This document shows, piece after piece, positions 45,827 to 54,522 of a stretch of DNA of 64,000 nt (the stretch's first letter is position 1; each line of letters starts with the position of its first letter). The stretch comes from Comamonadaceae bacterium ALPHA2B (GTDB lineage Bacteria > Pseudomonadota > Gammaproteobacteria > Burkholderiales > Burkholderiaceae_C), in assembly GCA_005503065.1 (NCBI GenBank), contig SCOE01000008.1:1-64000 (forward strand), read 5' to 3'. The notes beneath the pieces were generated by a model. That model searched no databases. It worked only from the letters and a program-made list of their open reading frames with translations, and was not told the origin of the DNA. Made by a program: the position numbers and the translations under genes.

Positions 45827-46660
45827 ATGGAAACCTTTACACACTCACCCCCCCTGGCCGCGTTTGCCACCGACGCGCTGGCAGGCCGGCCCGTGCTCGT
45901 GGTCGGCGCGGGGCAGGCGGCGAGCGACGAGGCCTCGCTCGTCGGCAACGGGCGCGCCATCAGCCTGGCGCTCGCGCGCTGCGGTGCCGTCGTCCACTGT
46001 GCGGACCGGGGCCCGGCAGCGGCCCACGCGACGGTGGCTGCCATCGAGGCATCCGGCGGGCAGGCCCGGCCCATCGTGGCCGACGTGTCCGATCCGGCCA
46101 GCTGCCGCCGGCTGGTCGACGAAGCGACGCAGGGCGGGCCGCTTCACGCCCTGGTGCTCAACGTCGGCATCAGCGATCGACGCCCGCTGCCGGACATCAC
46201 GCCCGAGAGCTGGGATTCGATCCTCCAGGTGAATCTGCGGGCACACATGCTGTGCGCGCAGGCGGCGCTGCCGCGCATGCAGAGCGGCGGTGCCATCGTG
46301 TTCATCTCCTCGCTGGCCGCCCGCATGGCGGCGGGCCGCAACCCGGCCTACGAGACGTCGAAAGCCGCGCTCTCGGCCTTGTGCCGCGCCGTGGCGCTCG
46401 AAGGCCACGCGCGCGGGATACGCGCCAACATCGTGGCTGCAGGCCTGGTCGACACGCCCATGGGACGGGCGGCGAGCCAGGCGCGCCCGGAGCGCGGGCG
46501 CATGCCCCTGCCCTTCGGCCGACAGGCCACCGGCTGGGACATCGCGGCCGCGGTCGTGTTCCTGGTGTCCGACGCCGGGCAGTACGTCAACGCCATCGAG
46601 CTGCCCGTCGATGGCGGCCTCGGCCAGGGGATCGCGCTCGCGCCCCACGCGACAAGCTGA
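45827..46660 (+). CDS. SDR-family oxidoreductase with variant cofactor motif
   Basis: A 277-residue short-chain dehydrogenase. The usual TGxxxGxG is replaced by VVGAGQAASDEASLVGNGRA near residue 24, an expanded loop ending in GNGRA. The rest is regular: NVGISDRRPLPDITPESWDS, catalytic Ser in FISSLAARMAAG, the Tyr-x3-Lys in AYETSKAALSAL and VDTPMGRAAS. It is the first gene of a five-gene plus-strand set (SDR, Bug protein, acyl-CoA ligase, SDR, citryl-CoA-lyase-like). Role unknown. Confidence 0.85.
   Translation: METFTHSPPLAAFATDALAGRPVLVVGAGQAASDEASLVGNGRAISLALARCGAVVHCADRGPAAAHATVAAIEASGGQARPIVADVSDPASCRRLVDEATQGGPLHALVLNVGISDRRPLPDITPESWDSILQVNLRAHMLCAQAALPRMQSGGAIVFISSLAARMAAGRNPAYETSKAALSALCRAVALEGHARGIRANIVAAGLVDTPMGRAASQARPERGRMPLPFGRQATGWDIAAAVVFLVSDAGQYVNAIELPVDGGLGQGIALAPHATS
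45828..45842. promoter_or_regulatory. LacI-type operator candidate 2, overlapping the SDR start codon
   Basis: TGGAAACCTTTACAC begins at the second base of the SDR's ATG (45827), so a bound repressor would cover the initiation region. Centres of the two sites are about 59 bases apart. Confidence 0.5.
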
Positions 46661-46715
46661 CGCGCCAGGCTCAATTTCCGCGGCCGCCGCCGGCCGCATC
46701 CACTCCGGAGACTTC

Positions 46716-47690
46716 ATGCAAAAACGTCACTTCATCGGTGCCTCGCTGGTGCTGGCCCTCGCGGCCATGGCCCCGCTGGCCCAGGCACAAGCCTGGCCCA
46801 GCAAACCGATACGCCTCGTCGTCCCCTTCCCGCCCGGCGGAGCGGCAGACCTCTTCGCGCGCCTCGTGGGCGCCGAGCTGGCCCAGTCGCTGGGCCAGCC
46901 GGTCGTCGTCGACAACCGGGCCGGCGCTGGCGGCAACATCGGTGCACGCGAAGTGGCGAACGCGGCGCCGGACGGCTACACGATCATGCTCGGCACGGTC
47001 GGCACGCACGCCATCAACCCGACGCTGTACGGCAACCTGCCCTATGACACGCGCACCGCCTTCGTGCCGATCGCCAACGTGGGCTCCGTGCCCAACGTGC
47101 TGGTGGTCAACCCCGCCTTGCCCGTGCACTCGGTCGCCGAACTGACGGCGTTGGCCAAGGCACGCCCGGGCAAGCTGAACATGGGGTCGTCCGGCAACGG
47201 CAGCAGCATCCACCTGTCGGGCGAGCTGTACAAGCACATGGCGCAGGTGCGGATCCTGCACGTGCCCTACCGCGGCGGCGGTGCGGCACTCACCGACCTC
47301 ATCGGCGGCCAGCTGGACCTGATGTTCGACAACCTGCCGACCTCGCTGCCGCACATCGCCAAGGGCAGCCTGCGCGCACTGGCGGTCACCGGCGCGCAGC
47401 GCTCGCCCAAGCTGCCGGACGTGCCGACGATGGCCGAGGCCGGCGTGCGCGGCTACGAATCGACAGCCTGGTCGGGCCTCTTCGCACCGGCGGGAACGCC
47501 CGATGCGATCGTGCAGCGGCTGCATGCGGAGACGATCAAGGCGCTGCAGAACGAGAAGGTGCGGGCACGCTACCGCGAACTTGGCGCCGATGCGCCGGCC
47601 ATGAGCCAGCCGGCGTTCGCCGCCTTCGTCGGCCGCGAATACGACAAGTGGGCGGAGGTCGTGAAGGTCTCCGGCGCCCGGGCGGACTGA
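46716..47690 (+). CDS. Bug/TctC family solute-binding protein
   Basis: A 324-residue protein with a signal peptide (MQKRHFIGASLVLALAAMAP, cleavage near AQA). The mature part has IRLVVPFPPGGAADLFARLV, VVVDNRAGAGGNIGAREVAN and LPDVPTMAEAGVRGYESTAW. The second gene of the LacI cluster, with 55 bases before it and 4 bases between its stop and the next start. It is probably the receptor that delivers the cluster's substrate to a TctAB-like membrane component encoded elsewhere. Confidence 0.92.
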   Translation: MQKRHFIGASLVLALAAMAPLAQAQAWPSKPIRLVVPFPPGGAADLFARLVGAELAQSLGQPVVVDNRAGAGGNIGAREVANAAPDGYTIMLGTVGTHAINPTLYGNLPYDTRTAFVPIANVGSVPNVLVVNPALPVHSVAELTALAKARPGKLNMGSSGNGSSIHLSGELYKHMAQVRILHVPYRGGGAALTDLIGGQLDLMFDNLPTSLPHIAKGSLRALAVTGAQRSPKLPDVPTMAEAGVRGYESTAWSGLFAPAGTPDAIVQRLHAETIKALQNEKVRARYRELGADAPAMSQPAFAAFVGREYDKWAEVVKVSGARAD

Positions 47691-47694
47691 CGCG

Positions 47695-49209
47695 ATGAGA
47701 CCGATCGATTTCCTGCTGCGCGCGGCGCAGCGTCACGCGGACAAGGTGGCGGTGTCGGGGCCCGAGGGCAGCATCACCTACGCCGAACTGGTGGAGCAGG
47801 TGCAGGCGCTGGCCGTCGTGTTGCAGCACCGCGTGCCCGCCGAAGACGGACGCATCGCGATCTGCGCGGGCAACCACATCGCCCACGTCGTGGCACTGTT
47901 CGCCACCCTTCTGGCCGGGCGCATCTGGGTGCCCCTGAATCCCCGCGCGGGCCAGGCCGAACTTCGCCGCATCATCGAATTCACGGAAGCGGCCCTGGTG
48001 ATCGCCGAGGACGACCAGGCCACGAAGGTCGCCGACGCCGGTGCACCCTTGATGCGCTACCGGCCTGGTGGCGGCCAGGACGACCTGTCGCAAGCCATCG
48101 AGCGCCATCGCGGCCGGATGCCCGATGCGGTGTATCCGGGCCTCGCGCGCACCCAGGCCATCAAGTTCACCGGCGGAACCACCGGCCTGCCCAAGGGTGT
48201 GATGCAGAGCCTGCGGTCGTGGAACGCCTGCATCGTGTCGATCATGCACGCCATGCGGCTGGACGAGCACGTCCGCTACCTGGCCGTGGCTTCGATCACG
48301 CATGGCACGTCCACCTTCCTGCTGCCGGTGCTCGGCTGTGGCGGCACGGTCCTGCTGCCGGCGTCCACGCGGCCCAGGGACGTGCTGGACCAGCTCGAAC
48401 GCGATCGCGTCACTTCCGTGTTCATGCCGCCCACTCTGATCTACGGCCTGCTGGAGGACGAGACGGTCCGCCGGCGCGACTGGAGCGCGCTCAGGCACTT
48501 CGTCTACGCCGCCGCGCCGATGCGCTCGGACAAGATCCTGGAAGCCCAGGAGGTGTTCGGGCCGGTCGAGACCGGGTACGGACAGACCGAGGCGCCCGCG
48601 ATCATCGCGTACATGCGCGCCGAAGAGGCACGCGACCTGCGGAACCTGGCCTCGGTGGGACGCCCGGCGCTCATGACCGACGTCACGATCATGGACGCCC
48701 AGGGCAAGGTCCTGCCGCCCGGCGAGCACGGCGAAGTCGTTGTGCGGGGCGACCTGGTGATGACGGGCTACTGGAAGCAGCCCGACAAGACCGCCGAGAG
48801 CTTCCATGGCGACTGGCTGCGCACGGGCGACGGCGGCGTGCTGGACGAGCGCGGCTACCTCTACCTGAGGGACCGCATCCGCGACATGATCATCACGGGC
48901 GGCTTCAACGTCTATCCCACCGACGTCGAGGACGCGCTGGGCGCCCACCCCGCCGTGTACGACTGTGCAGTGCTGGGCCTGGAAGACGACAAGTGGGGCG
49001 AAGCCGTGCATGGTGCGGTGCAGCTCCATGCCGGCGCCCAGGTGTCGGAAGCCGAGCTGATCGCCTGGGTGCGTGCGCGGCTCGATCCGGTCAAGACGCC
49101 CAAGCACGTGCACTTCTTCGACAGCCTGCCGCGCACTGCCAACGCCAAGGTGTCGAAGAAGGACGTGCGCCAGCAGATCCTGCGACGAATGCAAGAGGCC
49201 TCCACATGA
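47695..49209 (+). CDS. AMP-forming acyl-CoA ligase
   Basis: A 504-residue member of the ANL superfamily. The P-loop is IKFTGGTTGLPKGVMQSLRS near residue 159. Other motifs are TGYGQTEAPAIIAYMRAEEA near 293, the hinge/Asp motif WLRTGDGGVLDERGYLYLRD near 380, and a C-terminal Lys-bearing region TANAKVSKKDVR. It converts an acid, ATP and CoA into the acyl-CoA, AMP and pyrophosphate. Gene order suggests it activates the cluster's carboxylate before retro-Claisen cleavage. Substrate not predictable. Confidence 0.93.
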   Translation: MRPIDFLLRAAQRHADKVAVSGPEGSITYAELVEQVQALAVVLQHRVPAEDGRIAICAGNHIAHVVALFATLLAGRIWVPLNPRAGQAELRRIIEFTEAALVIAEDDQATKVADAGAPLMRYRPGGGQDDLSQAIERHRGRMPDAVYPGLARTQAIKFTGGTTGLPKGVMQSLRSWNACIVSIMHAMRLDEHVRYLAVASITHGTSTFLLPVLGCGGTVLLPASTRPRDVLDQLERDRVTSVFMPPTLIYGLLEDETVRRRDWSALRHFVYAAAPMRSDKILEAQEVFGPVETGYGQTEAPAIIAYMRAEEARDLRNLASVGRPALMTDVTIMDAQGKVLPPGEHGEVVVRGDLVMTGYWKQPDKTAESFHGDWLRTGDGGVLDERGYLYLRDRIRDMIITGGFNVYPTDVEDALGAHPAVYDCAVLGLEDDKWGEAVHGAVQLHAGAQVSEAELIAWVRARLDPVKTPKHVHFFDSLPRTANAKVSKKDVRQQILRRMQEAST

Positions 49210-49943
49210 ACCCTTCCCTGCCTGCCGCCTCCCGCACGGCGCTCGTGACGGGCGGCTCGTCCGGCATCGGCCTGGCCATCTGCCGCAGCCTGGCGGCGCG
49301 TGGCTGGACCGTGCACAACTTCGACCTGCAGCCGCAGCCGGAAGACAGCCCGGCCCTGTTCACGCAGGCCGACCTCGGTGACGAAGACGCCCTGGCGCGG
49401 GCGCTTGAACAGCTCGTTGCCACCGGCCCGGTCCTGGGCCTGGTCAACAACGTGGCCGCCATCCGCCCGGCGCCGATCGAAGACACGCGCCTGGTCGACT
49501 TCGATTGGCAGATCCGCGTGACCAGTCGCTCTGCGCTGCAATGCGCGCAGGCCGTCCTGCCCGGCATGCGTGCGCGCGGCTTCGGCCGGATCGTGAACAT
49601 CAGCAGCCGCGCGGCCCTGGGCAAGGAGCTGCGCAGTGGTTACGCGGCCGCCAAGGGCGCGATCAACGCCTTGACCCGCACATGGGCCCTTGAACTCGCG
49701 CCGCAGGGCATCACGGTCAATGCCGTGGCGCCCGGCCCCATCGCCACGGCCGCATTCAAGGCCGCGAATCCGGCGGACAGCCCACGCACCCGGCGGATCG
49801 CCGAGGGGATTCCGGTGCGGCGACCGGGAGAGCCTTCGGAGGTCGCGCACGCGGTGGAGTTCTTCATGGACCCACGCGCCGCCTTCGTGACCGGGCAGGT
49901 GCTCCATGTGTGCGGCGGCATCACGGTCGGGCTGGCGGCCTAG
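49206..49943 (+). CDS. SDR-family oxidoreductase
   Basis: A 245-residue classical short-chain dehydrogenase. TGGSSGIGLAIC near residue 14, NNVAAIRPAPIEDT near 80, the Ser in NISSRAALGKELRS, and YAAAKGAINALTRT with the Tyr-Lys pair. The ATG overlaps the ligase TGA by four bases. It may oxidise a hydroxy-acyl or hydroxy-acid intermediate of the LacI cluster. Confidence 0.92.
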   Translation: MNPSLPAASRTALVTGGSSGIGLAICRSLAARGWTVHNFDLQPQPEDSPALFTQADLGDEDALARALEQLVATGPVLGLVNNVAAIRPAPIEDTRLVDFDWQIRVTSRSALQCAQAVLPGMRARGFGRIVNISSRAALGKELRSGYAAAKGAINALTRTWALELAPQGITVNAVAPGPIATAAFKAANPADSPRTRRIAEGIPVRRPGEPSEVAHAVEFFMDPRAAFVTGQVLHVCGGITVGLAA

Positions 49944-49956
49944 GGAGCAGACGGAC

Positions 49957-50745
49957 ATGGGCATCAGCACCGAGATCGGCACCACCACGCCGGATGCGAT
50001 TCACGTCCGCGGCCTGGATCTGTCCACGGACATCCTGGGCCATTTCGACTTCGTCGACATGATCTGCTGGCTCGCGTGGGCGCGCCGCCCGGAGCCGCGC
50101 GAGAAGGACATGCTCAACCTGCTGCTGGTGACGGCCGCCGACCACGGCCTCACACCGAGCGCGATCAGCGCCCGCATGACCTACCTCGGCGCACCCGAGT
50201 CGCTGCAGGGCGCCGTGGCGGCCGGACTGCTCGGCGCGGGAAGCCACTTTCTCGGAACCGTCCAGAACGCGGCCGAACTGTGGACGCGGCACGCGAAGGA
50301 TCTGGCAGACGACACGACGGACCAGGCCGTGCTCGCCTGTGCCAGGGAGCTCGTGCGGCATGCGCGCGAACATCGGCAGGCGATCCCCGGCGTGGGCCAT
50401 CCGATCCATGTCGACGGCGATCCGCGTGTGCCGACATTGCGGCGAGTGTCGGAGCGCAACGGCTACTTCGGCCGCCATTGGCGCCTGGCGCTGGCGGTGG
50501 AACACGTGCTGTGCGTCGAGCTTCGCAAGCCCCTGCCACTCAATGCGGCCGGTGCCAACGGCGCGGTCATGGCCGACATGGGCCTGGACCCCTTGTTCGG
50601 AAGAGGCCTCGCCCTCATCGGGCGGGCGGCCGGACTGGTCGCGCACGTGATGGAAGAGCGCCACGCACCGATCGGCCCGGAGGTCTGGAACCTGGTGCTG
50701 GCGCAGGACGAACGCAACGTCCTGAAGAAAGGGGCTGCCGGGTAA
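49957..50745 (+). CDS. Citryl-CoA lyase-like, citrate-synthase-fold protein
   Basis: A 262-residue protein matching the size of citryl-CoA lyase rather than full citrate synthase. Family marks are IPGVGHPIHVDGDPRVPTL (the His and Asp/Arg region) and LPLNAAGANGAVMADMGLDP, which carries the catalytic Asp. Relatives split citryl-CoA into acetyl-CoA and oxaloacetate. Directly downstream of an AMP-forming ligase and SDR, it could perform the final Claisen-type cleavage of an unidentified citrate-like acyl-CoA. Start chosen at 49957; an upstream ATG would overlap the SDR by 38 bases. Confidence 0.82.
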   Translation: MGISTEIGTTTPDAIHVRGLDLSTDILGHFDFVDMICWLAWARRPEPREKDMLNLLLVTAADHGLTPSAISARMTYLGAPESLQGAVAAGLLGAGSHFLGTVQNAAELWTRHAKDLADDTTDQAVLACARELVRHAREHRQAIPGVGHPIHVDGDPRVPTLRRVSERNGYFGRHWRLALAVEHVLCVELRKPLPLNAAGANGAVMADMGLDPLFGRGLALIGRAAGLVAHVMEERHAPIGPEVWNLVLAQDERNVLKKGAAG

Positions 50746-50782
50746 CGCCGGGGGCAGGCCCCCGGCCGGGGACCATGTCGGT

Positions 50783-51994
50783 TCAGCCCGGCGTCCCGGC
50801 CAGGCCGCTTCGCGCCACCGGCCGCGTCCTCGCCGACAGCGCCAGCAGTGCGCACGCCACCGTGATCACGCCCTGGAACCGCCACGCCGCGTCGAAGCCC
50901 CACTCGGTCGCGATCTTGGTGAACAGGGGCGGGATCAGGGCACCGCCGATCGCCACGATGCTCAACATCAGCCCGATGGCGGTGGGCACGTCGGACAGGT
51001 GCAGTCCGCTGTCGGCCTCGCCGGGAAGGGAGACCCAGGGCACGAACGCCACGATCAGCCCCACCCCGACGACCGCCGCCGCGATCTGCAGCCCGACCAG
51101 GTTCAGGTGCGGGATCAGGAAGAACATGGCGCCTTCGGCGAAACAGGCGATCAGGAAGGTCGGCAGGCGTCCGAACACGCGATCGGTGAGCCAGCCGCCA
51201 ATGACGCCACCGAAGATGCCGCCGAAGAAGAGGATGGCGCCGATGGCCTCGCCCGCCGAGGGCGCGACCTTCAGACGCTCCTGGGCATACGAGCCAAGCA
51301 GGTTCGCAGCGCTGAAGTAGCTGCCGTACGCCCCGAGCAGTGCAATGCCCATGATCCACAGCTGCCGGTTGCCGAAGATCCGGCGCAGCGAGTCCTTGTC
51401 CAGGTGGTGTCCCTCGACAACGTCTTCCCCTGCCTTCGGCGGCGTGGGAAAGAAGGCCAGGAGGAAGAGCAGCGAGGCCACGCCGACGCCGGCCCCGATG
51501 AGCAGGGCCTGACGCCATCCGAAGGCCTCGACCACGACGCCCCAGCCGTAGAGGCCGGCGGCGGCCGCGATGGTGAAACCCACGCCCTGGATGATGCCGT
51601 TCGCGGTGGCGAGCTCCTTGCCGCGGAACCAGGCGGCGGTCAGGCCGACGGCGCTGCCCATGGTCACGGCCCCGCCGATCCCGCACAGCAGCCGGCCGAC
51701 CAGCAGCAGGTCGTAGGACGGCGCCCAGCCGCTCATCGCCGCGCCGAGGGTCTGCACCACCACGCCGAAGATCATGCCGGCGCGCATGCCGAAGCGCTCT
51801 GCAAACCACCCGGCCGGGATGTGTGCGATGCCGTAGCCGGCGATGAAGGTGCCGGCGATGACGCCGACCTGGGTGAACGACAGCTTCATGTCGTTCACGA
51901 TGCCGCCGAAGGCGGGCACGACGCTGAACCAGTTCAGCGGAAACTGCAAGAACGCGATGAAGATGACTGCCAGAGCCGACCATCTGTTTTTCAT
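50783..51994 (-). CDS. MFS transporter (probable organic-acid importer)
   Basis: A 403-residue protein with 12 hydrophobic segments beginning MKNRWSALAVIFIAFLQFPL. AGWFAERFGMRAGMIFGVVV is the loop 2-3 MFS signature. Central loop near 195 (PTPPKAGEDVVEGHHLDKDS). Last gene of the minus-strand set that includes the monooxygenase and flavin reductase, so it may import that pathway's substrate. Converges on the citryl-CoA-lyase-like gene with only 37 bases between the ends. Confidence 0.9.
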   Translation of the reverse strand: MKNRWSALAVIFIAFLQFPLNWFSVVPAFGGIVNDMKLSFTQVGVIAGTFIAGYGIAHIPAGWFAERFGMRAGMIFGVVVQTLGAAMSGWAPSYDLLLVGRLLCGIGGAVTMGSAVGLTAAWFRGKELATANGIIQGVGFTIAAAAGLYGWGVVVEAFGWRQALLIGAGVGVASLLFLLAFFPTPPKAGEDVVEGHHLDKDSLRRIFGNRQLWIMGIALLGAYGSYFSAANLLGSYAQERLKVAPSAGEAIGAILFFGGIFGGVIGGWLTDRVFGRLPTFLIACFAEGAMFFLIPHLNLVGLQIAAAVVGVGLIVAFVPWVSLPGEADSGLHLSDVPTAIGLMLSIVAIGGALIPPLFTKIATEWGFDAAWRFQGVITVACALLALSARTRPVARSGLAGTPG

Positions 51995-52049
51995 TTCGAC
52001 CTCGATCCGTGGGTGTTGAGTGTTGGAGGAAGAGGGATCGCCCGATCCG

Positions 52050-52619
52050 TCAGGAGCGTTCGTCGGTGGGGTGGGTGGGGAACCCGTAGAGGCGGTTCCA
52101 GTACAGGAGCGGCCGCTTGTCGTTCGTGCTCAGGCGCGTGACCGCCGCGATGAACAGGCGATGCGTGCCCGCATCCGTCGCCGAGACCACGGAGCACTCG
52201 GCGGACATCGCGCCGCCGGACATCGCGGGTTCGCGCCCCTCCCCCTGGTCGAGCCACTCCACGCAGGAGAAGTCGTAGGCCTCGCCGGTCTTGGGACGGC
52301 CCGCGAAGCAGTCGGCGATATGGGCCTGGTCGTCGGAGAGCATGTGCACCCCGAAGACACCGCTCTCGGTCATCGCCGTGCACATGCGGCTGTTGCGGTT
52401 GATGCACACCGAGATCAGGGGCGGGTCGGCAGACACCGACAGGAACGAACTCACGGTCAACGCCATGCGCTGTCCGTCACCGTGGGTGGTCAGGACGCAC
52501 ACCGGCGAAGCGGTCTGCCGCATCGCCGAAAGGAAACTGTCGCGCGAGACGGGCTCCGCGGCTGCTGGCACCGCGGCCGCGCAGGCCACGTGGGGGCGCA
52601 CTGCTTCGATCATGCTCAT
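52050..52619 (-). CDS. Flavin reductase family protein (monooxygenase partner)
   Basis: A 189-residue FMN-binding split-barrel protein. Markers: FLSAMRQTASPVCVLTTHGD, ALTVSSFLSVSADPPLISVC, FGVHMLSDDQ and GRPKTGEAYDFSCVEW. It probably supplies reduced FMN or FAD to the acyl-CoA-dehydrogenase-fold monooxygenase encoded just upstream (14-base gap). The first ATG of the pair MSMIEAV was used as the start; the second is two codons on. Confidence 0.88.
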   Translation of the reverse strand: MSMIEAVRPHVACAAAVPAAAEPVSRDSFLSAMRQTASPVCVLTTHGDGQRMALTVSSFLSVSADPPLISVCINRNSRMCTAMTESGVFGVHMLSDDQAHIADCFAGRPKTGEAYDFSCVEWLDQGEGREPAMSGGAMSAECSVVSATDAGTHRLFIAAVTRLSTNDKRPLLYWNRLYGFPTHPTDERS

Positions 52620-52633
52620 GCTCCTTGTCCTGC

Positions 52634-53842
52634 TCAGTCGTCCAGGGCTTCGACGCCGCTGGGCAGGCCGAGGAGCACGCGACCGTAGGTCGAGGCGTTC
52701 ACATCCCAGTTCTGGGTGATGTGGCGGTTGGCAACCGTCATGTCGGCCACGCAGCGCGCGATCGGATTGCGTTCGTAGATCACGCCGCCGCCACCGGCTT
52801 CGAGCACCAGATTGACGGCCGACGACGCCAGCCGCCCGGCGTAGGTCGCCATGGCCCGCCAGCGGGTTCGGTCCTCCACCATGCTGGTGCCACCGCGGCG
52901 GTACAGGGTCTCGATCTCGGCAAGCGTGGAGTCGATGAGTTGGCGCGCCGACAGCACGGCGGTCTTCGCCTCGGCCACCTTGACCTGCTGCGTGGTGAAG
53001 CTCGACACGTTGCTGCCCGACATCGTGGACGCGCGCTTGCGTGCGTTCTCGACGTAGTAGCCCACCGCGGCCTCGGCCACGCCGAGGGCGGCGCATCCGA
53101 TGAAGCAGCCGAACATCGCATACGGCGGCGCCCGGTATTGCCACCCCTTGTTGACCTTGGCGCCCGGGCTGCGGCCATGGCCCTTGAGGTCGTGCATGCT
53201 CACGGCCCGGTGTGCGGGCACGAAGGCATCCTTGAGCGTGCAGTCCTGGCTCGACGAGCCTTGCAGACCGATCGTGTACCAGGTGTCCAGGATCTCCACC
53301 TCGCCCCTGGGCAGCACGAAGTGCATTTCCTCGGCCTTGCCTTCGGCGTCGACAACGTCACCGGTGAAGATGATCCAGTCGGCGATCTCGGACCCGCTCA
53401 CGAAAGGCCAGCGGCCCGACAGGCTGTAGCCGCCCTCGACCCTCTTGGCCTTGCCGATGCCGGGGATCAGGATGCCGGAGACCAGCGCGTCGGGCATCTC
53501 GCCCCAGATCTCGTCCTGCGCCTGCTCGGGCCAGTTGGCCAGCATCATGTTGTGCTGGATGTTCTGGGCCATGATCCAGGCCGTCGACCCGCAGCCGCGG
53601 CCCACCGCGCGCAGGATCTCGGCACCCTCGGTGAGACTGCCTTCGGCGCCCCCGTAGCGCCTGGGTTGCCACAGCCGGGCGATGCCCGTCTCTTTCAGGC
53701 GCTGGCGAACCGACTCGGGCGGTCGGCGCAATGCATTGGTTTCCGGAGCCTTCTCGCGCAAGAAGGGAATCATGGCCTCGGCGGCAGCGACCAGATCGGC
53801 GCTGTCCAGGGCGGTCAGGGAGGGGTTCACAACGGCTTCCAT
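52634..53842 (-). CDS. Acyl-CoA-dehydrogenase-fold flavin monooxygenase (group D type)
   Basis: A 402-residue protein of the acyl-CoA dehydrogenase superfamily. Blocks are FLREKAPETNALRRPPESVR, ARLWQPRRYGGAEGSLTEGA and WPFVSGSEIADWIIFTGDVV; ISLQG-like GLQGSSSQDCTLKDAF follows near 205. Its pairing with a flavin reductase points to a two-component aromatic hydroxylase (HsaA/HpaB-like) rather than a dehydrogenase. Substrate unknown. It lies second in a four-gene minus-strand unit. The start MEAVVNPSLTALDS was chosen from the beginning of the conserved N-terminus. Confidence 0.87.
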   Translation of the reverse strand: MEAVVNPSLTALDSADLVAAAEAMIPFLREKAPETNALRRPPESVRQRLKETGIARLWQPRRYGGAEGSLTEGAEILRAVGRGCGSTAWIMAQNIQHNMMLANWPEQAQDEIWGEMPDALVSGILIPGIGKAKRVEGGYSLSGRWPFVSGSEIADWIIFTGDVVDAEGKAEEMHFVLPRGEVEILDTWYTIGLQGSSSQDCTLKDAFVPAHRAVSMHDLKGHGRSPGAKVNKGWQYRAPPYAMFGCFIGCAALGVAEAAVGYYVENARKRASTMSGSNVSSFTTQQVKVAEAKTAVLSARQLIDSTLAEIETLYRRGGTSMVEDRTRWRAMATYAGRLASSAVNLVLEAGGGGVIYERNPIARCVADMTVANRHITQNWDVNASTYGRVLLGLPSGVEALDD

Positions 53843-53886
53843 GGCGTTTTCCTGATTGAAAGGTGGCAGTGGGTAGAGAGGCGGCG

Positions 53887-54381
53887 CTACTCGTGAGCGC
53901 GGCACGCATCGGTGGTGGCGGACATCTGCAACTCCTGCGCCGGCGCGGACGCCCTTCTCGGCTCCACGGCGGGAAAGTTCAGCTCGATCGTCAGGCCCGA
54001 GGGATCGACGAAGAACAGTTGACGCAGGCCCAGGCCCGGGAGGGTGCGGTCGCGGTACGCGACGCCGGCGTGCGCCAGGCGCTCGCGGAACTCGTCGACG
54101 CCCGTGGCCAGAAAGGCCAGGTGATCCAGGGCGCCGGTGCCCGTGTCGGAAGCGGAACGCTCGCCGAGGTAATCCGCCAGGCCGCTGCCGGCTCCGTCCG
54201 TGCCGATCAGGTGGACGACGCCGTAGTCGGCGTCGTCGCCGCCCTGGTAAAGCCACAGGCCGGGGAAATCGAGCGGCGGCCGGTAGCCGACCCTGAACCC
54301 GAGGATGTCCACGTAGAACTGTCTGGAGGCCTCGAGGTCCGACGTTCGGACGGAATAGTGGGCCAGTTTTCGAATCGGCAT
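53887..54381 (-). CDS. VOC/glyoxalase superfamily protein (possible ring-cleavage dioxygenase)
   Basis: A 164-residue protein with two beta-alpha-beta-beta-beta units: IRKLAHYSVRTSDLEASRQF then FYVDILGFRVGYRPPL, and ALDHLAFLATGVDEFRERLA, closing with LFFVDPSGLTIELNFPA. The His at HYS and HLA and the Glu in IELNF are candidate metal ligands. It may be a one-domain extradiol-type dioxygenase or a glyoxalase-like enzyme. First gene of the TetR-linked cluster, with a TetR-type palindrome 15 bases upstream. Two further ATGs (54387, 54402) are possible starts; 54381 has the best-spaced AGGA. Confidence 0.8.
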   Translation of the reverse strand: MPIRKLAHYSVRTSDLEASRQFYVDILGFRVGYRPPLDFPGLWLYQGGDDADYGVVHLIGTDGAGSGLADYLGERSASDTGTGALDHLAFLATGVDEFRERLAHAGVAYRDRTLPGLGLRQLFFVDPSGLTIELNFPAVEPRRASAPAQELQMSATTDACRAHE

Positions 54382-54395
54382 GCGCATCCTAATAA

Positions 54396-54409
54396 TGATC
54401 AATTGATAA
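54396..54409. promoter_or_regulatory. TetR-type operator candidate 1
   Basis: TGATCAATTGATAA contains the perfect palindrome ATCAATTGAT. It sits between a possible -35 (TTGTTA) and -10 (TATTAG) on the minus strand, 15 bases upstream of the VOC gene start. Confidence 0.6.
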
Positions 54410-54508
54410 ATAACAATTCGTGCTCAGGCACCTCATCAGTGCACCCATCGCACTGCTATGCACCAACTGGGTTCCGTACGCCCCCAAGCAGGCACGACTC
54501 AATATAAA

Positions 54509-54522
54509 TTATCGTTTGATAA
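54509..54522. promoter_or_regulatory. TetR-type operator candidate 2
   Basis: TTATCGTTTGATAA, inverted arms TTATC/GATAA with four bases between, followed by ATA as in site 1. The shared word is ATCRWTTGATAAATA. Centre-to-centre distance to site 1 is 113 bases. Confidence 0.6.
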
